Shown in pieces: positions 45,244 through 55,500 of a stretch of DNA of 64,000 nucleotides. This DNA comes from Bacteroidales bacterium (GTDB lineage: Bacteria > Bacteroidota > Bacteroidia > Bacteroidales > UBA932): NCBI GenBank assembly GCA_017938925.1, contig JAGBAO010000017.1:62001-126000 (forward strand), in the 5' to 3' direction. Below the pieces are notes generated by a model. It had not been told where the DNA came from and ran no database searches. It saw only the letters and a program-made list of their open reading frames with translations. Position numbers and translations under genes: made by a program. Each line of letters opens with the position of its first letter. Position 1 is the first letter of the stretch.

Positions 45244-46860
45244 ATGTCCAGGGAATATGATGTAATTATCGTCGGTGGAGGAATCACCGGAGCGGGAACG
45301 GCCAGGGACTGTGCCATGCGTGGTCTGAAGACCCTTCTGCTCGAACGCCTCGACCTGACAGCCGGTGCGACCGGCAGAAACCACGGACTTCTTCACAGCG
45401 GAGCCCGTTATGCTGTTACCGACCAGGAGTCGGCAGAAGAATGTATCCAGGAGAATATGATCCTCCGCAGGATCGCAAGTCACTGTGTGGAGGAGACTGA
45501 CGGACTCTTCATCACTCTTCCGGAGGATGATCTCGGCTTCCAGAGCACATTCATAGACTCGTGTCTCAAAGCAGGAATACGTGCCGAGGCGATAGATCCG
45601 AAGGAGGCACTCAGACTGGAGCCTTCCGCAAACAAGGACCTCATCGGTGCGGTGCGGGTGCCGGACGGTGCGGTGGATCCTTTCCGCCTGACCGTTGCCA
45701 ATGTCTATGATGCCCAGCTTCATGGGGCGGAAGTCCTGACATATCACCAGGTCACATCCCTGATCAAGGAAGGCGACCGTGTGGTCGGAGTCGAGGCCTA
45801 CGACACCCAGGCCCGTCAGAAGAAGACATTCCGCAGCCGCCTTGTCATCAATGCGGGAGGTATCTGGGGACATCATATAGCCTCTCTTGCAGGTGCGACA
45901 GTGAACATGTTCCCTGCAAAGGGTGCCCTGCTGATCTTCGGCCATAGAGTCAACAATATGGTCATCAACCGCTGCCGTAAGCCGGCGGACGCGGATATTC
46001 TTGTTCCGGGAGACACAATCTGTCTCATAGGAACGACTTCCAGCCGTCTGCCATACGACCAGATCGATGACATGAAGGTGACTCCGGAGGAAGTGGACAT
46101 TCTTCTCAGAGAAGGTGCGAAACTGGCTCCACAGCTTATGGAAACGCGTATCCTCAGGGCCTATGCCGGAGTCCGTCCTCTTGTGGCGGCCGACAACGAC
46201 CCTTCCGGAAGAAGCATCAGCCGCGGAATCGTTTGTCTGGACCACGAGACTCGCGACGGAATCCCTGGCTTCATCACCATCACCGGCGGAAAGCTCATGA
46301 CCTATCGTCTCATGGCCGAGTGGGCTACAGACCTGGCCTGCAGGAAACTCGGTGTGGACAAGAAATGTCAGACAGCTCAGATCTGCCTTCCTGGTTCGGA
46401 AACCGAAGAGGAAAAGCAGAAGAAGGAACTCCAGCAGGGGCGCCGTACTCTCGGACACAAGGCTGCTCACGGCCGTCATGGAACCCGCACTTCAGCCATC
46501 GATATGAACGACAGCGAGGATGCCTCACTTGTTTGCGAGTGTGAGGGAGTTTCTGTCGCGGAAGTCAATTATGCCATCGAAGAACTCGGAGCAAAGAATA
46601 TCATAAACCTGCGTCGCCGAACCCGTGTAGGCATGGGAACATGTCAGGGTGAGCTCTGTGCATGCCGTGCTGCAGGACTCCTGGGCAAGGCAAACGGCTG
46701 TGCGAGGAAGAGTCTCGACGACCTCGCTTCTTTCATGAACGAGAGATGGAAGGGAATGTTCCCTGTCGGATGGGGTGAAACTCTGGCGGAGGCTCAGTTC
46801 ACATCATGGATTTATGAAGGAGTGTGCGGACTGGACGCATTCTCGAAGAAGGAGGAATAG
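45244..46860 (+). CDS. glpA: Anaerobic glycerol-3-phosphate dehydrogenase subunit A
   Basis: FAD subunit that oxidises glycerol 3-phosphate to dihydroxyacetone phosphate in the GlpABC complex. The 538-residue protein starts at ATG 45244 (MSREYD). The FAD motif GGGITGAG is at 11-18, followed by GLLHSGARYAVTD and INAGGIWGHH. The C-terminal BFD-like domain has CECEG and CQGELCACR, cysteines that fit a [2Fe-2S] site. The longer frame from 45193 would start at the promoter. Spacing to glpB is 3 bases. Confidence 0.96.
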   Translation: MSREYDVIIVGGGITGAGTARDCAMRGLKTLLLERLDLTAGATGRNHGLLHSGARYAVTDQESAEECIQENMILRRIASHCVEETDGLFITLPEDDLGFQSTFIDSCLKAGIRAEAIDPKEALRLEPSANKDLIGAVRVPDGAVDPFRLTVANVYDAQLHGAEVLTYHQVTSLIKEGDRVVGVEAYDTQARQKKTFRSRLVINAGGIWGHHIASLAGATVNMFPAKGALLIFGHRVNNMVINRCRKPADADILVPGDTICLIGTTSSRLPYDQIDDMKVTPEEVDILLREGAKLAPQLMETRILRAYAGVRPLVAADNDPSGRSISRGIVCLDHETRDGIPGFITITGGKLMTYRLMAEWATDLACRKLGVDKKCQTAQICLPGSETEEEKQKKELQQGRRTLGHKAAHGRHGTRTSAIDMNDSEDASLVCECEGVSVAEVNYAIEELGAKNIINLRRRTRVGMGTCQGELCACRAAGLLGKANGCARKSLDDLASFMNERWKGMFPVGWGETLAEAQFTSWIYEGVCGLDAFSKKEE

Positions 46861-46863
46861 GAT

Positions 46864-48093
46864 ATGAAGTTCGATACTATAATCATAGGTGGAGGCCTGA
46901 GCGGTCTCATCGCGGGAATCGAGCTCTCCCGCAAAGGGCAGAAATGCATGATCGTTTCAGCAGGACAGAGTGCCCTTCATTTCTTTTCCGGATCTCTGGA
47001 ACTGTGCGGGCTTGAAGATGAGCCGGCCAAGGCTATGGAGCAGCTGCCTCAGTCGCATCCATACCGCAAGATCGGTCTGGACACGGCGCTGACTCTCGCA
47101 GAACGCGTCAAACCTCTTTTCGCTGAGGTCGGCGTGAATTTCAAGGGCAATGCGGAGCGTAACCATTGGAGGATCACTCCTCTGGGAGTGCTCAAGAGGG
47201 CATGGCTGACCCTGGACGAATATGCATCTGTGCCATCTGACGGCCTCATGCCATGGAAGAAGGTGGCCCTTCTGAATATAGACGGTTTCCTGGATTTCCA
47301 TACGAGCTACATTGCCGCAGGTCTTGCCGAAAGGGGCGTTGAATGCGTGGTCAAGGGAATATCCATGCCGGAACTCGAAAGGCTCCGTCACAACCCGACC
47401 GAGATGCGCTCGACCAATATAGCCAAGACCTTGACCGGCGAACTCATCGGCAAACTGGCTGCAAGGATAAATGAGTATGCAAAGGATGTGGACGCAGTCC
47501 TGATGCCGGCAGTCGTGGGACTTGCAGGAAATGCAGATGTGGTGCGTCTGAAGGAAAAGGTGGACAGACCTCTCCACTTCCTTGCGACGCTTCCGCCTTC
47601 AGTCCCTGGAATCCGTCTCCAGATGATGCTCAAAAGGCATTTCCAGAAACTGGGAGGAGTCTATATGCTTGGAGACACAGTCAGGGAAGGTGTATTTGAA
47701 GGCGACCGTCTGGCAGGCATAATGACAGTCAATCACGGTGACACATGCTTCAAGGCAGACAATTTCATCCTTGCTTCGGGAAGTTTCTTCAGCAAGGGAC
47801 TTGTCTCTGACATAAACGGAGTCCGCGAGCCTGTCTTCGGGCTTGACGTGGACAGCCTCGACGAGCGCCCTCAATGGTACAGGAAGGATATGTTCGAGGC
47901 TCAGCCATATATGTCCTTCGGTGTGGCGACGGATGTCGGATTCCATCCGTCCAGGAACGGTCAGCCGGTGGAAAACCTCTATGCGACCGGCTCTGTGCTA
48001 AGCAATTGTCATCCTATGAAGGAGGGATCAGGAGCAGGAGTTGCCATCCTCACAGCCCTTCATGTAGCAGATACCATCCTTAAAAATCAGTAG
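46864..48093 (+). CDS. glpB: Anaerobic glycerol-3-phosphate dehydrogenase subunit B
   Basis: A 409-residue flavoprotein subunit. The dinucleotide motif IIIGGGLSGLIAGIELS lies at the N terminus (5-21), followed by FFSGSLELCG. The C-terminal part has FILASGSFFSKGL and a NLYATGSVLSNCHPMKEGSGAGVA segment typical of GlpB. It shuttles electrons between GlpA and GlpC by analogy with E. coli. It lies between glpA (3-base gap) and glpC (4-base gap). Confidence 0.95.
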   Translation: MKFDTIIIGGGLSGLIAGIELSRKGQKCMIVSAGQSALHFFSGSLELCGLEDEPAKAMEQLPQSHPYRKIGLDTALTLAERVKPLFAEVGVNFKGNAERNHWRITPLGVLKRAWLTLDEYASVPSDGLMPWKKVALLNIDGFLDFHTSYIAAGLAERGVECVVKGISMPELERLRHNPTEMRSTNIAKTLTGELIGKLAARINEYAKDVDAVLMPAVVGLAGNADVVRLKEKVDRPLHFLATLPPSVPGIRLQMMLKRHFQKLGGVYMLGDTVREGVFEGDRLAGIMTVNHGDTCFKADNFILASGSFFSKGLVSDINGVREPVFGLDVDSLDERPQWYRKDMFEAQPYMSFGVATDVGFHPSRNGQPVENLYATGSVLSNCHPMKEGSGAGVAILTALHVADTILKNQ

Positions 48094-48097
48094 AAAA

Positions 48098-49342
48098 ATG
48101 AGCAAAGATCAGCATACAAATCCAGAATCCACCTTCGAGCAGTGCATGAAGTGCACGGTCTGCACGGTATATTGCCCGGTGGTGGCAGTCAACCCTGATT
48201 ATCCGGGCCCGAAGCAGGCCGGTCCTGACGGCGAAAGATACCGTCTGAAGGATCCTCTCTTCTATGACGAGGCACTCGACCTGTGCCTGAACTGCAAGAG
48301 ATGTGAAGTGGCGTGTCCGTCGAACGTCAAGATAGGCGACATAATCCAGGCGGCACGTCTTAAATACAGCACGAAGAAGCCTAAGCTCAGAGACTATATC
48401 CTTGCAAACACCGACATCATGGGTGGTCTGGCTACTACCATGGCTCCAGTGGTGAATTTCACTCTGGGGCTCAGCCCTGTCAAGGCCGTGATGGACGGAG
48501 TCCTTGGTGTCGACCATCACCGTACCTTCCCTAAGTATGCGGGACAGAAGTTCGAGACCTGGTTCAAGCGCCATGCTGCTTCAAAGCAGGCTGAATTTGA
48601 CAAGAAGGTGAGCTATTTCCACGGATGCTATGCCAACTACAACTACCCAAAGCTGGCAAAGGACCTGGTGAAGATCCTCAATGCGGCAGGATATGGAGTG
48701 AATCTTCTTGAAAAGGAGAAGTGCTGCGGAGTGGCCCTGATCTCCAACGGATTCAAGGATCAGGCCCAGAGCCAGGCGGAGCTCAACCTCTCAAGCATCC
48801 GTAAGGCTGTCGGCAGGGGAGAGCCTGTGCTCACAACCAGTTCGACCTGCACCTTCACCATGCGTGACGAATATGAGCACATCCTCGGACTTGACAATTC
48901 AGATGTGCGTGACAGCATAATGCTGGCGACAAAGTTCCTCTATACTCTGATTGACGAAGGACGTATATCTTTGGCCTTCAAGGAAGACTATAAGAAAAGG
49001 ATTGCCTACCACACCCCATGTCACATGGAGAAGCTCGGCTGGGCAATATACTCTACCTCCCTGCTGAGGATGATTCCTGGCGTGGATTTCCTCATGCTTG
49101 ATTCGCAGTGCTGCGGAATCGCCGGAACCTACGGCTTCAAGAAGGAGCATTATCAGGACTCCCAGAAGATCGGAGAATCACTCTTCCGTCAGATCCAGGA
49201 CAGCAATGTGGACCTTGTGGCTACAGACTGCGAGACCTGCAAATGGCAGATCGAGATGAGCGCTGGAGTCACAGTTGAAAACCCTATATCAATAATAGCC
49301 GACGCACTTGATGTCGAGGCGACAATAAAACTTAACCGATGA
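48098..49342 (+). CDS. glpC: Anaerobic glycerol-3-phosphate dehydrogenase subunit C
   Basis: Membrane-associated iron-sulphur subunit of 414 residues that passes electrons to the quinone pool. Two [4Fe-4S] motifs at the N terminus are CMKCTVCTVYCP and CLNCKRCEVACPS. Two CCG domains follow: EKCCGVAL and SQCCGIAGTYGFKKEHY, with HGCYANYNYP and TPCHMEKLG as partner segments. It overlaps glpT by four bases (ATGA). Confidence 0.97.
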   Translation: MSKDQHTNPESTFEQCMKCTVCTVYCPVVAVNPDYPGPKQAGPDGERYRLKDPLFYDEALDLCLNCKRCEVACPSNVKIGDIIQAARLKYSTKKPKLRDYILANTDIMGGLATTMAPVVNFTLGLSPVKAVMDGVLGVDHHRTFPKYAGQKFETWFKRHAASKQAEFDKKVSYFHGCYANYNYPKLAKDLVKILNAAGYGVNLLEKEKCCGVALISNGFKDQAQSQAELNLSSIRKAVGRGEPVLTTSSTCTFTMRDEYEHILGLDNSDVRDSIMLATKFLYTLIDEGRISLAFKEDYKKRIAYHTPCHMEKLGWAIYSTSLLRMIPGVDFLMLDSQCCGIAGTYGFKKEHYQDSQKIGESLFRQIQDSNVDLVATDCETCKWQIEMSAGVTVENPISIIADALDVEATIKLNR

Positions 49343-50718
49343 GCAGATTCTTTGACCCGCCGCAGGCGAAGCCCCTTCTTCCGAAGGAAAAGATAGACAA
49401 GGTGTTCAAGTCCATGAGATTCAAGGTCTTCATGGGCTCGTTCCTGGGATATGCAGCCTACTATTTAGTCAGGAAAAACCTTTCTCTTGCAGCCCCTGAC
49501 ATGATAGCTGAGGGACTGATAGACAAGCAGGGAGTGGGAATCGCGGCATCTGCCGTATCCATCGCCTATGCTTTCAGCAAGTTCATCATGGGAACCCTCT
49601 CAGACCGTTCCGATGCCCGTAAGTTCCTGACTGTCGGACTCGTGATCGCCTCTCTGGTAATGATGGCGGTGGGATTCATCCCATATTCCGCTGCAAATAT
49701 GGCAGTGAATGTGGCGGTCCTCTTTGCATTCATGCTTCTGGTCGGAGTGCTCTCCGGAATGGGCTGGCCTCCTTGTGGCAGAATCATGGCCTATTGGTTC
49801 TCCAACAATGAGAGAAGCTTCAAGATGTCCCTCTGGAACACATCCCACACCATCGGTGCAGGAACCCTCGGACTTCTGGCGATATTCGGAGTGGGACTCT
49901 TTGCCGATCTGGGCATAGAGCAGACCTGGAGGGCGAATTTCATAATCCCGTCAGCCTTTGCCCTTGTCCTTGCCGGCTTCTGCTGGTGGGCATTGCGCGA
50001 CACCCCTGAATCCTGCGGACTTCCGCCTGTGGCTGACTGGAGAAACGACCATTCAGGTGTGAAGACCAAGGAAAAAGTCGGGGAGAAGGTGCCTTTCAAG
50101 ACCCAGCTCTTCGATTATGTCCTCAAGAACAAATGGATATGGATGATCGCCCTTGCCAATGCCTTCGTCTATATGGTCAGATACGGAATCGGTGACTGGG
50201 CTCCGACCTATCTTCAGGAGACAGGAATAATGACGGCAGCCGAGAGCAAGATGGCCTTCTCGATCCACAACTATGTGGGTGCAGTGGGAACCATCGTTTG
50301 CGGCTGGATATCAGCGAAGTTCTTCAAGGGAAAGTGTGCCCCTCCCAACATCATCTTCATGGGGCTGGTGCTTGTGGGCTGCCTCATCTACTGGCGGGTT
50401 CCGGCAATCGCTCTCGCAACCGGAATCAGCGCAAAGGTCTGGGTGTATGTAGCCCTGATCCTCATAGGATTCTGCATATACGGCCCTGTGGCCCTTGTCA
50501 GCATCCAGGCCCTCAATCTTGTGCCTAAGAACGCTGCTGGAACAGCTGCCGGCTTTGTCGGCCTCTCCGGCTATCTCATCGGTGACTCCCTCCTTTCCAA
50601 GATCATAGTAGGAGGCGTCGCAGACCAGAGCTGGGACATGGCGAACTTCACAATGGTGATCGGTGCCCTTCTCGGCATCCTCCTCTGCGCCCTGACCCTC
50701 CCGAGTGAGAAGAAATGA
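49339..50718 (+). CDS. glpT: Glycerol-3-phosphate transporter (MFS)
   Basis: A 459-residue inner-membrane antiporter for glycerol 3-phosphate and phosphate. About twelve hydrophobic helices are visible. The loop YLVRKNLSLAAPDM near residue 43 has the substrate Arg region (R45-like), and GMGWPPCGRIMAYWFS and MVRYGIGDWAPTYLQE (second Arg region) match the organophosphate:phosphate antiporter family. The glp context makes glycerol 3-phosphate the likely substrate. It overlaps glpC and the following nucleotidase gene by four bases each. Confidence 0.94.
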   Translation: MSRFFDPPQAKPLLPKEKIDKVFKSMRFKVFMGSFLGYAAYYLVRKNLSLAAPDMIAEGLIDKQGVGIAASAVSIAYAFSKFIMGTLSDRSDARKFLTVGLVIASLVMMAVGFIPYSAANMAVNVAVLFAFMLLVGVLSGMGWPPCGRIMAYWFSNNERSFKMSLWNTSHTIGAGTLGLLAIFGVGLFADLGIEQTWRANFIIPSAFALVLAGFCWWALRDTPESCGLPPVADWRNDHSGVKTKEKVGEKVPFKTQLFDYVLKNKWIWMIALANAFVYMVRYGIGDWAPTYLQETGIMTAAESKMAFSIHNYVGAVGTIVCGWISAKFFKGKCAPPNIIFMGLVLVGCLIYWRVPAIALATGISAKVWVYVALILIGFCIYGPVALVSIQALNLVPKNAAGTAAGFVGLSGYLIGDSLLSKIIVGGVADQSWDMANFTMVIGALLGILLCALTLPSEKK

Positions 50719-52436
50719 AGAAGTACTTCCTGCCTTTGATTGTGGTTCTTGCGGCGTCCTGCTGCAGACCAAAGGATGGGGAGTATGTGCTTCATCTGCT
50801 GACTACCAATGATGTTCACGGACGCTATTTCGATTCGACCTATGTCTCCGACAAGACGCTGCCGTCGCTTCAGAACGTGGCCTGGTACGCAGACAGTCTG
50901 CGCTCAGCTGCCGGTAAGGAAAATGTGATCCTTATCGATGCAGGTGATTTCCTGCAAGGTGACAACGCGGCCTATTACTATAATTTTGTCGATCCGGTTT
51001 CCGAGCATCTCTTCTCAAGGATGGCGGAGTACATTGGCTACGATGCGGTCGTTGCAGGAAACCACGATATCGAGACAGGACATCCTGTATATGACCGTCT
51101 GACAGCCTCCATGGATGTTCCTCTGCTTGCAGCAAATGCAGTAAGGACAGATTCACGCAGGCCGTATTTCCAGGATTATGTGTGCCTGAAGAAAGGAGGG
51201 CTCAAAATTGCAGTCATAGGCTTCACGAATCCAAATATCAAGGGATGGCTTTCTCCGGAAATATGGGAAGGGATGGATTTTCTTTCTCTGATTCCGTTTG
51301 CTCAGCAGCAGGTCGACATGGTCAGAAGGAAGGAGAATCCTGACGTGGTCATAGTTGCCGCTCATGCAGGAACAGGCAACGGGGACGGTTCGCAGCTTGA
51401 AAATCAGGGGATGGACCTTTTCCGGTCTCTTCGAGGTGTCGATTTCGTGGTCTGTGCACATGACCATCGCCCGGTTGTGCACAAGACAGACAGCATATGC
51501 CTGATCAATTCCGGAAGCCATTGTGCAAATCTCGGTCATGGGATTGTAAGTCTCTCAGTTCGTGATGGAAAGGTGACAGCAAAGAAACTTGATGCTTCGC
51601 TGCTCCCTGTGAACAAGGATAAGGTGGACAGAAGGATGCAGGCACATTTCCATGATGACTATCTCGCAGTCAAGAAATTCACACTCAAGGAGGTCGGAAG
51701 CCTGGATGTGGATCTGGATACCAGGGATGCCTATGCCGGCATGTCAGACTATCTGAATCTGTTGCACACCCTCTCCCTGAGCTGCAGCCCTGCACAGATC
51801 TCGTTTGCCGCTCCGCTGAAGTTCAATGCATCAGTTCAGAAGGGGACTTTGGTGTATAATGACCTTTTTACGATCTATCCATATGAGAACCAGCTGTTTG
51901 TGATTTCCATGACAGGAAAGGAGATCAAGGACTATCTTGAGTATTCATATGACCTTTGGATCAACACGGTCAGCAGGCCTGGCGATCATGTCCTTAAGAT
52001 AGTCAATGCCCCGGATCCTCGGACTGCGCAGAAGAACTGGTCATTTGTCAACCGTCCGTACAATTTCGATTCTGCAGCCGGAGTCAACTATACTGTCGAT
52101 GTCACAAAACCTTTTGGCAGCCGCATCAGTATCGAATCCCTTGCAGACGGCACTCCATTCGATATGTCAGCCTCATATAATGTTGCAATAACCTCTTATC
52201 GTGCAAATGGAGGCGGCGGAATCATGAACAAGGGAGCCGGAGTGGCAGAGACAGGGAATCGTGTTGTGGCATACCACAAGGAAATCAGAAGCATCCTGTA
52301 TGACTATCTCCTCACTCACGGCACTATAGATCCGGCAGCGATAGGGGATCCAGAGAAGATAGGACAGTGGAAATTCATCCCGGAATCCGTCGTCTCCCCG
52401 GCCATGGAGCGAGATATGAGTCTCCTTTTCCCGTAG
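50715..52436 (+). CDS. UshA-like 5'-nucleotidase / metallophosphatase lipoprotein
   Basis: A 573-residue predicted lipoprotein (leader ending LAASC, Cys16 or Cys17). The calcineurin-like phosphatase domain has TTNDVHGRY, DAGDFLQGDN, GNHDIETG, VAAHAG and CAHDHRP in order, giving the two-metal site. The C-terminal 5'-nucleotidase domain has LVYNDLFTIYPYENQL and ITSYRANGGGG. It would release phosphate and nucleosides from nucleotides, or attack related diesters, outside the inner membrane. Its coupling to glpT (ATGA) is unusual and links it to phosphate ester use. It is the last gene of the operon. Confidence 0.92.
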   Translation: MKKYFLPLIVVLAASCCRPKDGEYVLHLLTTNDVHGRYFDSTYVSDKTLPSLQNVAWYADSLRSAAGKENVILIDAGDFLQGDNAAYYYNFVDPVSEHLFSRMAEYIGYDAVVAGNHDIETGHPVYDRLTASMDVPLLAANAVRTDSRRPYFQDYVCLKKGGLKIAVIGFTNPNIKGWLSPEIWEGMDFLSLIPFAQQQVDMVRRKENPDVVIVAAHAGTGNGDGSQLENQGMDLFRSLRGVDFVVCAHDHRPVVHKTDSICLINSGSHCANLGHGIVSLSVRDGKVTAKKLDASLLPVNKDKVDRRMQAHFHDDYLAVKKFTLKEVGSLDVDLDTRDAYAGMSDYLNLLHTLSLSCSPAQISFAAPLKFNASVQKGTLVYNDLFTIYPYENQLFVISMTGKEIKDYLEYSYDLWINTVSRPGDHVLKIVNAPDPRTAQKNWSFVNRPYNFDSAAGVNYTVDVTKPFGSRISIESLADGTPFDMSASYNVAITSYRANGGGGIMNKGAGVAETGNRVVAYHKEIRSILYDYLLTHGTIDPAAIGDPEKIGQWKFIPESVVSPAMERDMSLLFP

Positions 52437-52485
52437 CACAACAATCCGGTGGCGCACATATAGCTGATATTCATGGGTTTATATA

Positions 52486-52517
52486 AAGTGCGTGCTCCCT
52501 TTGGGGAGCACGCACTT
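52486..52517. terminator. Terminator between glp operon and GLUG operon
   Basis: AAGTGCGTGCTCCC pairs perfectly (14 bp) with GGGAGCACGCACTT around a 4-base loop. There is a T/A-rich tail (TATATAAA) on the minus side and no T-run on the plus side. It probably ends the minus-strand operon and may block read-through from glp. A smaller hairpin follows at 52523-52541. Confidence 0.7.
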
Positions 52518-52557
52518 CGCGTATGCTGCTGATATGCAGCGTGTTGTGTATCACCGT

Positions 52558-55500
52558 TTACTCTGCTGCGCCTACTGAGATGTTGGTCTTGGTCACTGTG
52601 TAGGTCGCGGCGCTTCCCACGAGGACTGCATCTGTCAGTTCCTCAACAAGTGCTCCATTGAGTTTAGATCCGCTGACAACCTTGCAAGGGCTTGTTTCTG
52701 TTCCAAAGACAAATTCAGCGTTTTTACTTCCCCTTCCGGAGAACATTCCACTGCTGCCTGGCTGAATCGAAGATATCTGTGCGTCAACAACACACCCTGC
52801 ATATGAGACAGGTCCTGCTGTTGTTGTGCTTCCGACCATACCTCCTACATTGACCTGGTCACCTGACTTGAGGGCTGTGATTGTACCCTTGTACGAATTA
52901 CATGTAATCACCTGCTTGGTTGCGGTTTCACCGACAAGTCCTCCGAGGTTCAGATATGACTTGGTGGTTGAGTCGAATGTAATATCTGAATCAACAATAC
53001 AATTCTTTATATTGGCAGCAGTACCCGCAAACGCAGCGATTCCACCACAACGCCATTTTCCTATACAGTTGACATATATGTCACCAGTATTTGAGCAGCT
53101 ATCAAATGTCTGTTGCCTGTCTCCCGTTGAAGCGCAAGCGATACCTGACAAATAGAAGAAGGCTGTGCTTGTTGAATTCGCTACTACCTTGAGGGATCCT
53201 GAATTACTGCATGATTTGTATGTACTACCCTTGTCATTGTATCCGATGATACCTCCAAGATACAGCTGTGCAGCGCACTCGTTATCCGCATCAATAGCCA
53301 ATGCTGCTGAATTGGTGCAATTCTCGGCATTTGTGACAGCTTCAAACTGTCCCGAAATACCTCCGACGAGCAATCTTCCGGCCACCCTTTCAACAGTTGC
53401 CGTTCCATTTGCAGTATTAGTGAGAGTCTTCAGCGCTGGCGCCTTTGAGATATTTCCGAACAGTCCTCCCAGATATGTCGTTCCTGTTCCTTTTGCATTG
53501 AAGATCACAGGACCATCATTCGTGATGCCAGAAAGTTCATCAGGACAGTTCGAATAACCCGCATAGCCGCCGACCCAACAAGTTCCATTCGATTCGTCAC
53601 TGTTGTATATAACCTTGCCCTTATTCAAACCTGATGTAGTTTTTGAACCGGTTGTTCCATCGCTGTAATATCCTACCACACCTCCATATACGACTCCCTC
53701 GGTTGTAGAAGGATGGTTCAGGGTAAGGTCTGCGTTGTTGGTATTGCCGTTGAATTCCTTGGAACCGAAGCCCATCACACCTCCCATGCTGACCTGGGCA
53801 AGTCCAGCAGCTCCTGTGAATGATGCTGTTATCGCTCCGTTGTTAGTCGAATTGACCACACCGCCGTCTCCACGGCCGACCACTCCTCCTATCCTGTTCA
53901 TCTTGATGCATGACTTGAGGTTGATCGCGCCATAGTTAGAGCAGCCTGACACCTGTGCAAATGAGTATCCCACGACTCCTCCGACAGGTGCCTGAGTGCC
54001 TGATCCGGCGTTCATCCACAGATCATATTCCGAAGTACCATAGTTCTTGCAGTTGGCCAAAGAGCATGTTCCTCCAGATATGCCCACAAGTCCGGCTACA
54101 CCTCCGAACGAGGCTCCTGTGAAGGATCCGGTTCCAGCCTGGAGCGAACCTGCATTTGCATAGGAACCCTTGACAGAGAGCGGACCGTAGTTGGTGCTGT
54201 TGTCCACGCCGAAGAGTGAGAATCCCACTACTCCTCCTGCGCAAGGTCTTGATACGGCATTTCCGGTCGTCATCGTAGGAACAGTGATCCTGATGCTTCC
54301 CTTTGAGGTACCCTCCTGTCCGTTCACACAGTCCTTGACATTTCCTTCGATGTATCCCAGCACACCTCCGATGTTGAAGTAGTTTGCTGAACCGGCCGTT
54401 CCTTCGCCGTCAGTGAGCGAACCGCCGTTCTTTAGTGTGTATTCGATATTACCTGTATTTACACAGCCCTCAACAGTTCCCTTGGACGGGCTCTCTGCTG
54501 TGATTGCACCGGAGGCTGGAGATGATCCTGAAAGCACACCTCCGATATAGACATGGCCTGAAGTTCCGTTTACGGTGTATGATATGTTTCCGTTGTTCGT
54601 ACAGTTCAGGGCAATATGGGCGTTACCTCCGTTTGTGATCTGAGTCTGGACATTTGAATAACCGATTATACCACCGATGTTCATACGCGCTGCATTGCCT
54701 TCCACGAGGATGTTTATGTCTCCGTTGTTGGTACAGCCCTTGACTGTGCCATAAGCCACGCCGATCATGTTTCCGTAATATGTAGATTTCTCGGCAGATG
54801 CTATGGTAGCGTTGACGTGGGCGTTGTTGACGCAGTTCTCGACGCATGAATACGTAAGAGTCACCTTTGCAAGGAATCCGAAACGGTCATTTCCGAGAAC
54901 AGGAGTAAGCTTGCAGCTCTCGTCGATAACGAGGTTCATGATCTTACCGCCCGCCTGTTTTTCCTTGTCCTCTGCCAGACTGTTGAACAGGGCGACTCCA
55001 TTCGAAGTCCAGTTCTTGAGGCTGTATCCGCAGCCGTCGAATGTTCCGATGAAGTCTGCTCCTCCCATCAGGTCATATCCTTCCAGATCGATGTCATTGG
55101 CCAGCTTCACTGTCTCGTCTGATGTATATTCGCTGCTGAACATCAGGAAGCTCTGAAGGTCTGTCGCGTTCTTTATCTCGTATATCTTCGATGCACTGAA
55201 TACCTCCAGCACCTCAATCCTGATGTCATCGACAAGGATGCGGCACTGTCCGGTTGTTGCGTCCACTCTCTGTGAGTATATTGCGATTCTCTCGTTTTCG
55301 CTCACAGTCATCTCGCAGCTGTATTCCTTCCACTGCTGGTCATCGGAAATCTTCACATCCACGCTGCTGCCTGTCTGGTATCCGGTGATGAGTCTTCCGT
55401 TGATCTGCTCGTCCTTCGCGCTGATCGCCATCACGCGTAACATGCTCTTGTCGTTTGCTGTTTCACGGTATGGATGTGCCTTGAATGTCACCTTGATGTT

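Noticed and set aside
45235-46479. A 414-residue minus-strand frame opposite glpA
   Set aside because: Shadow of glpA; no start context, no family resemblance.
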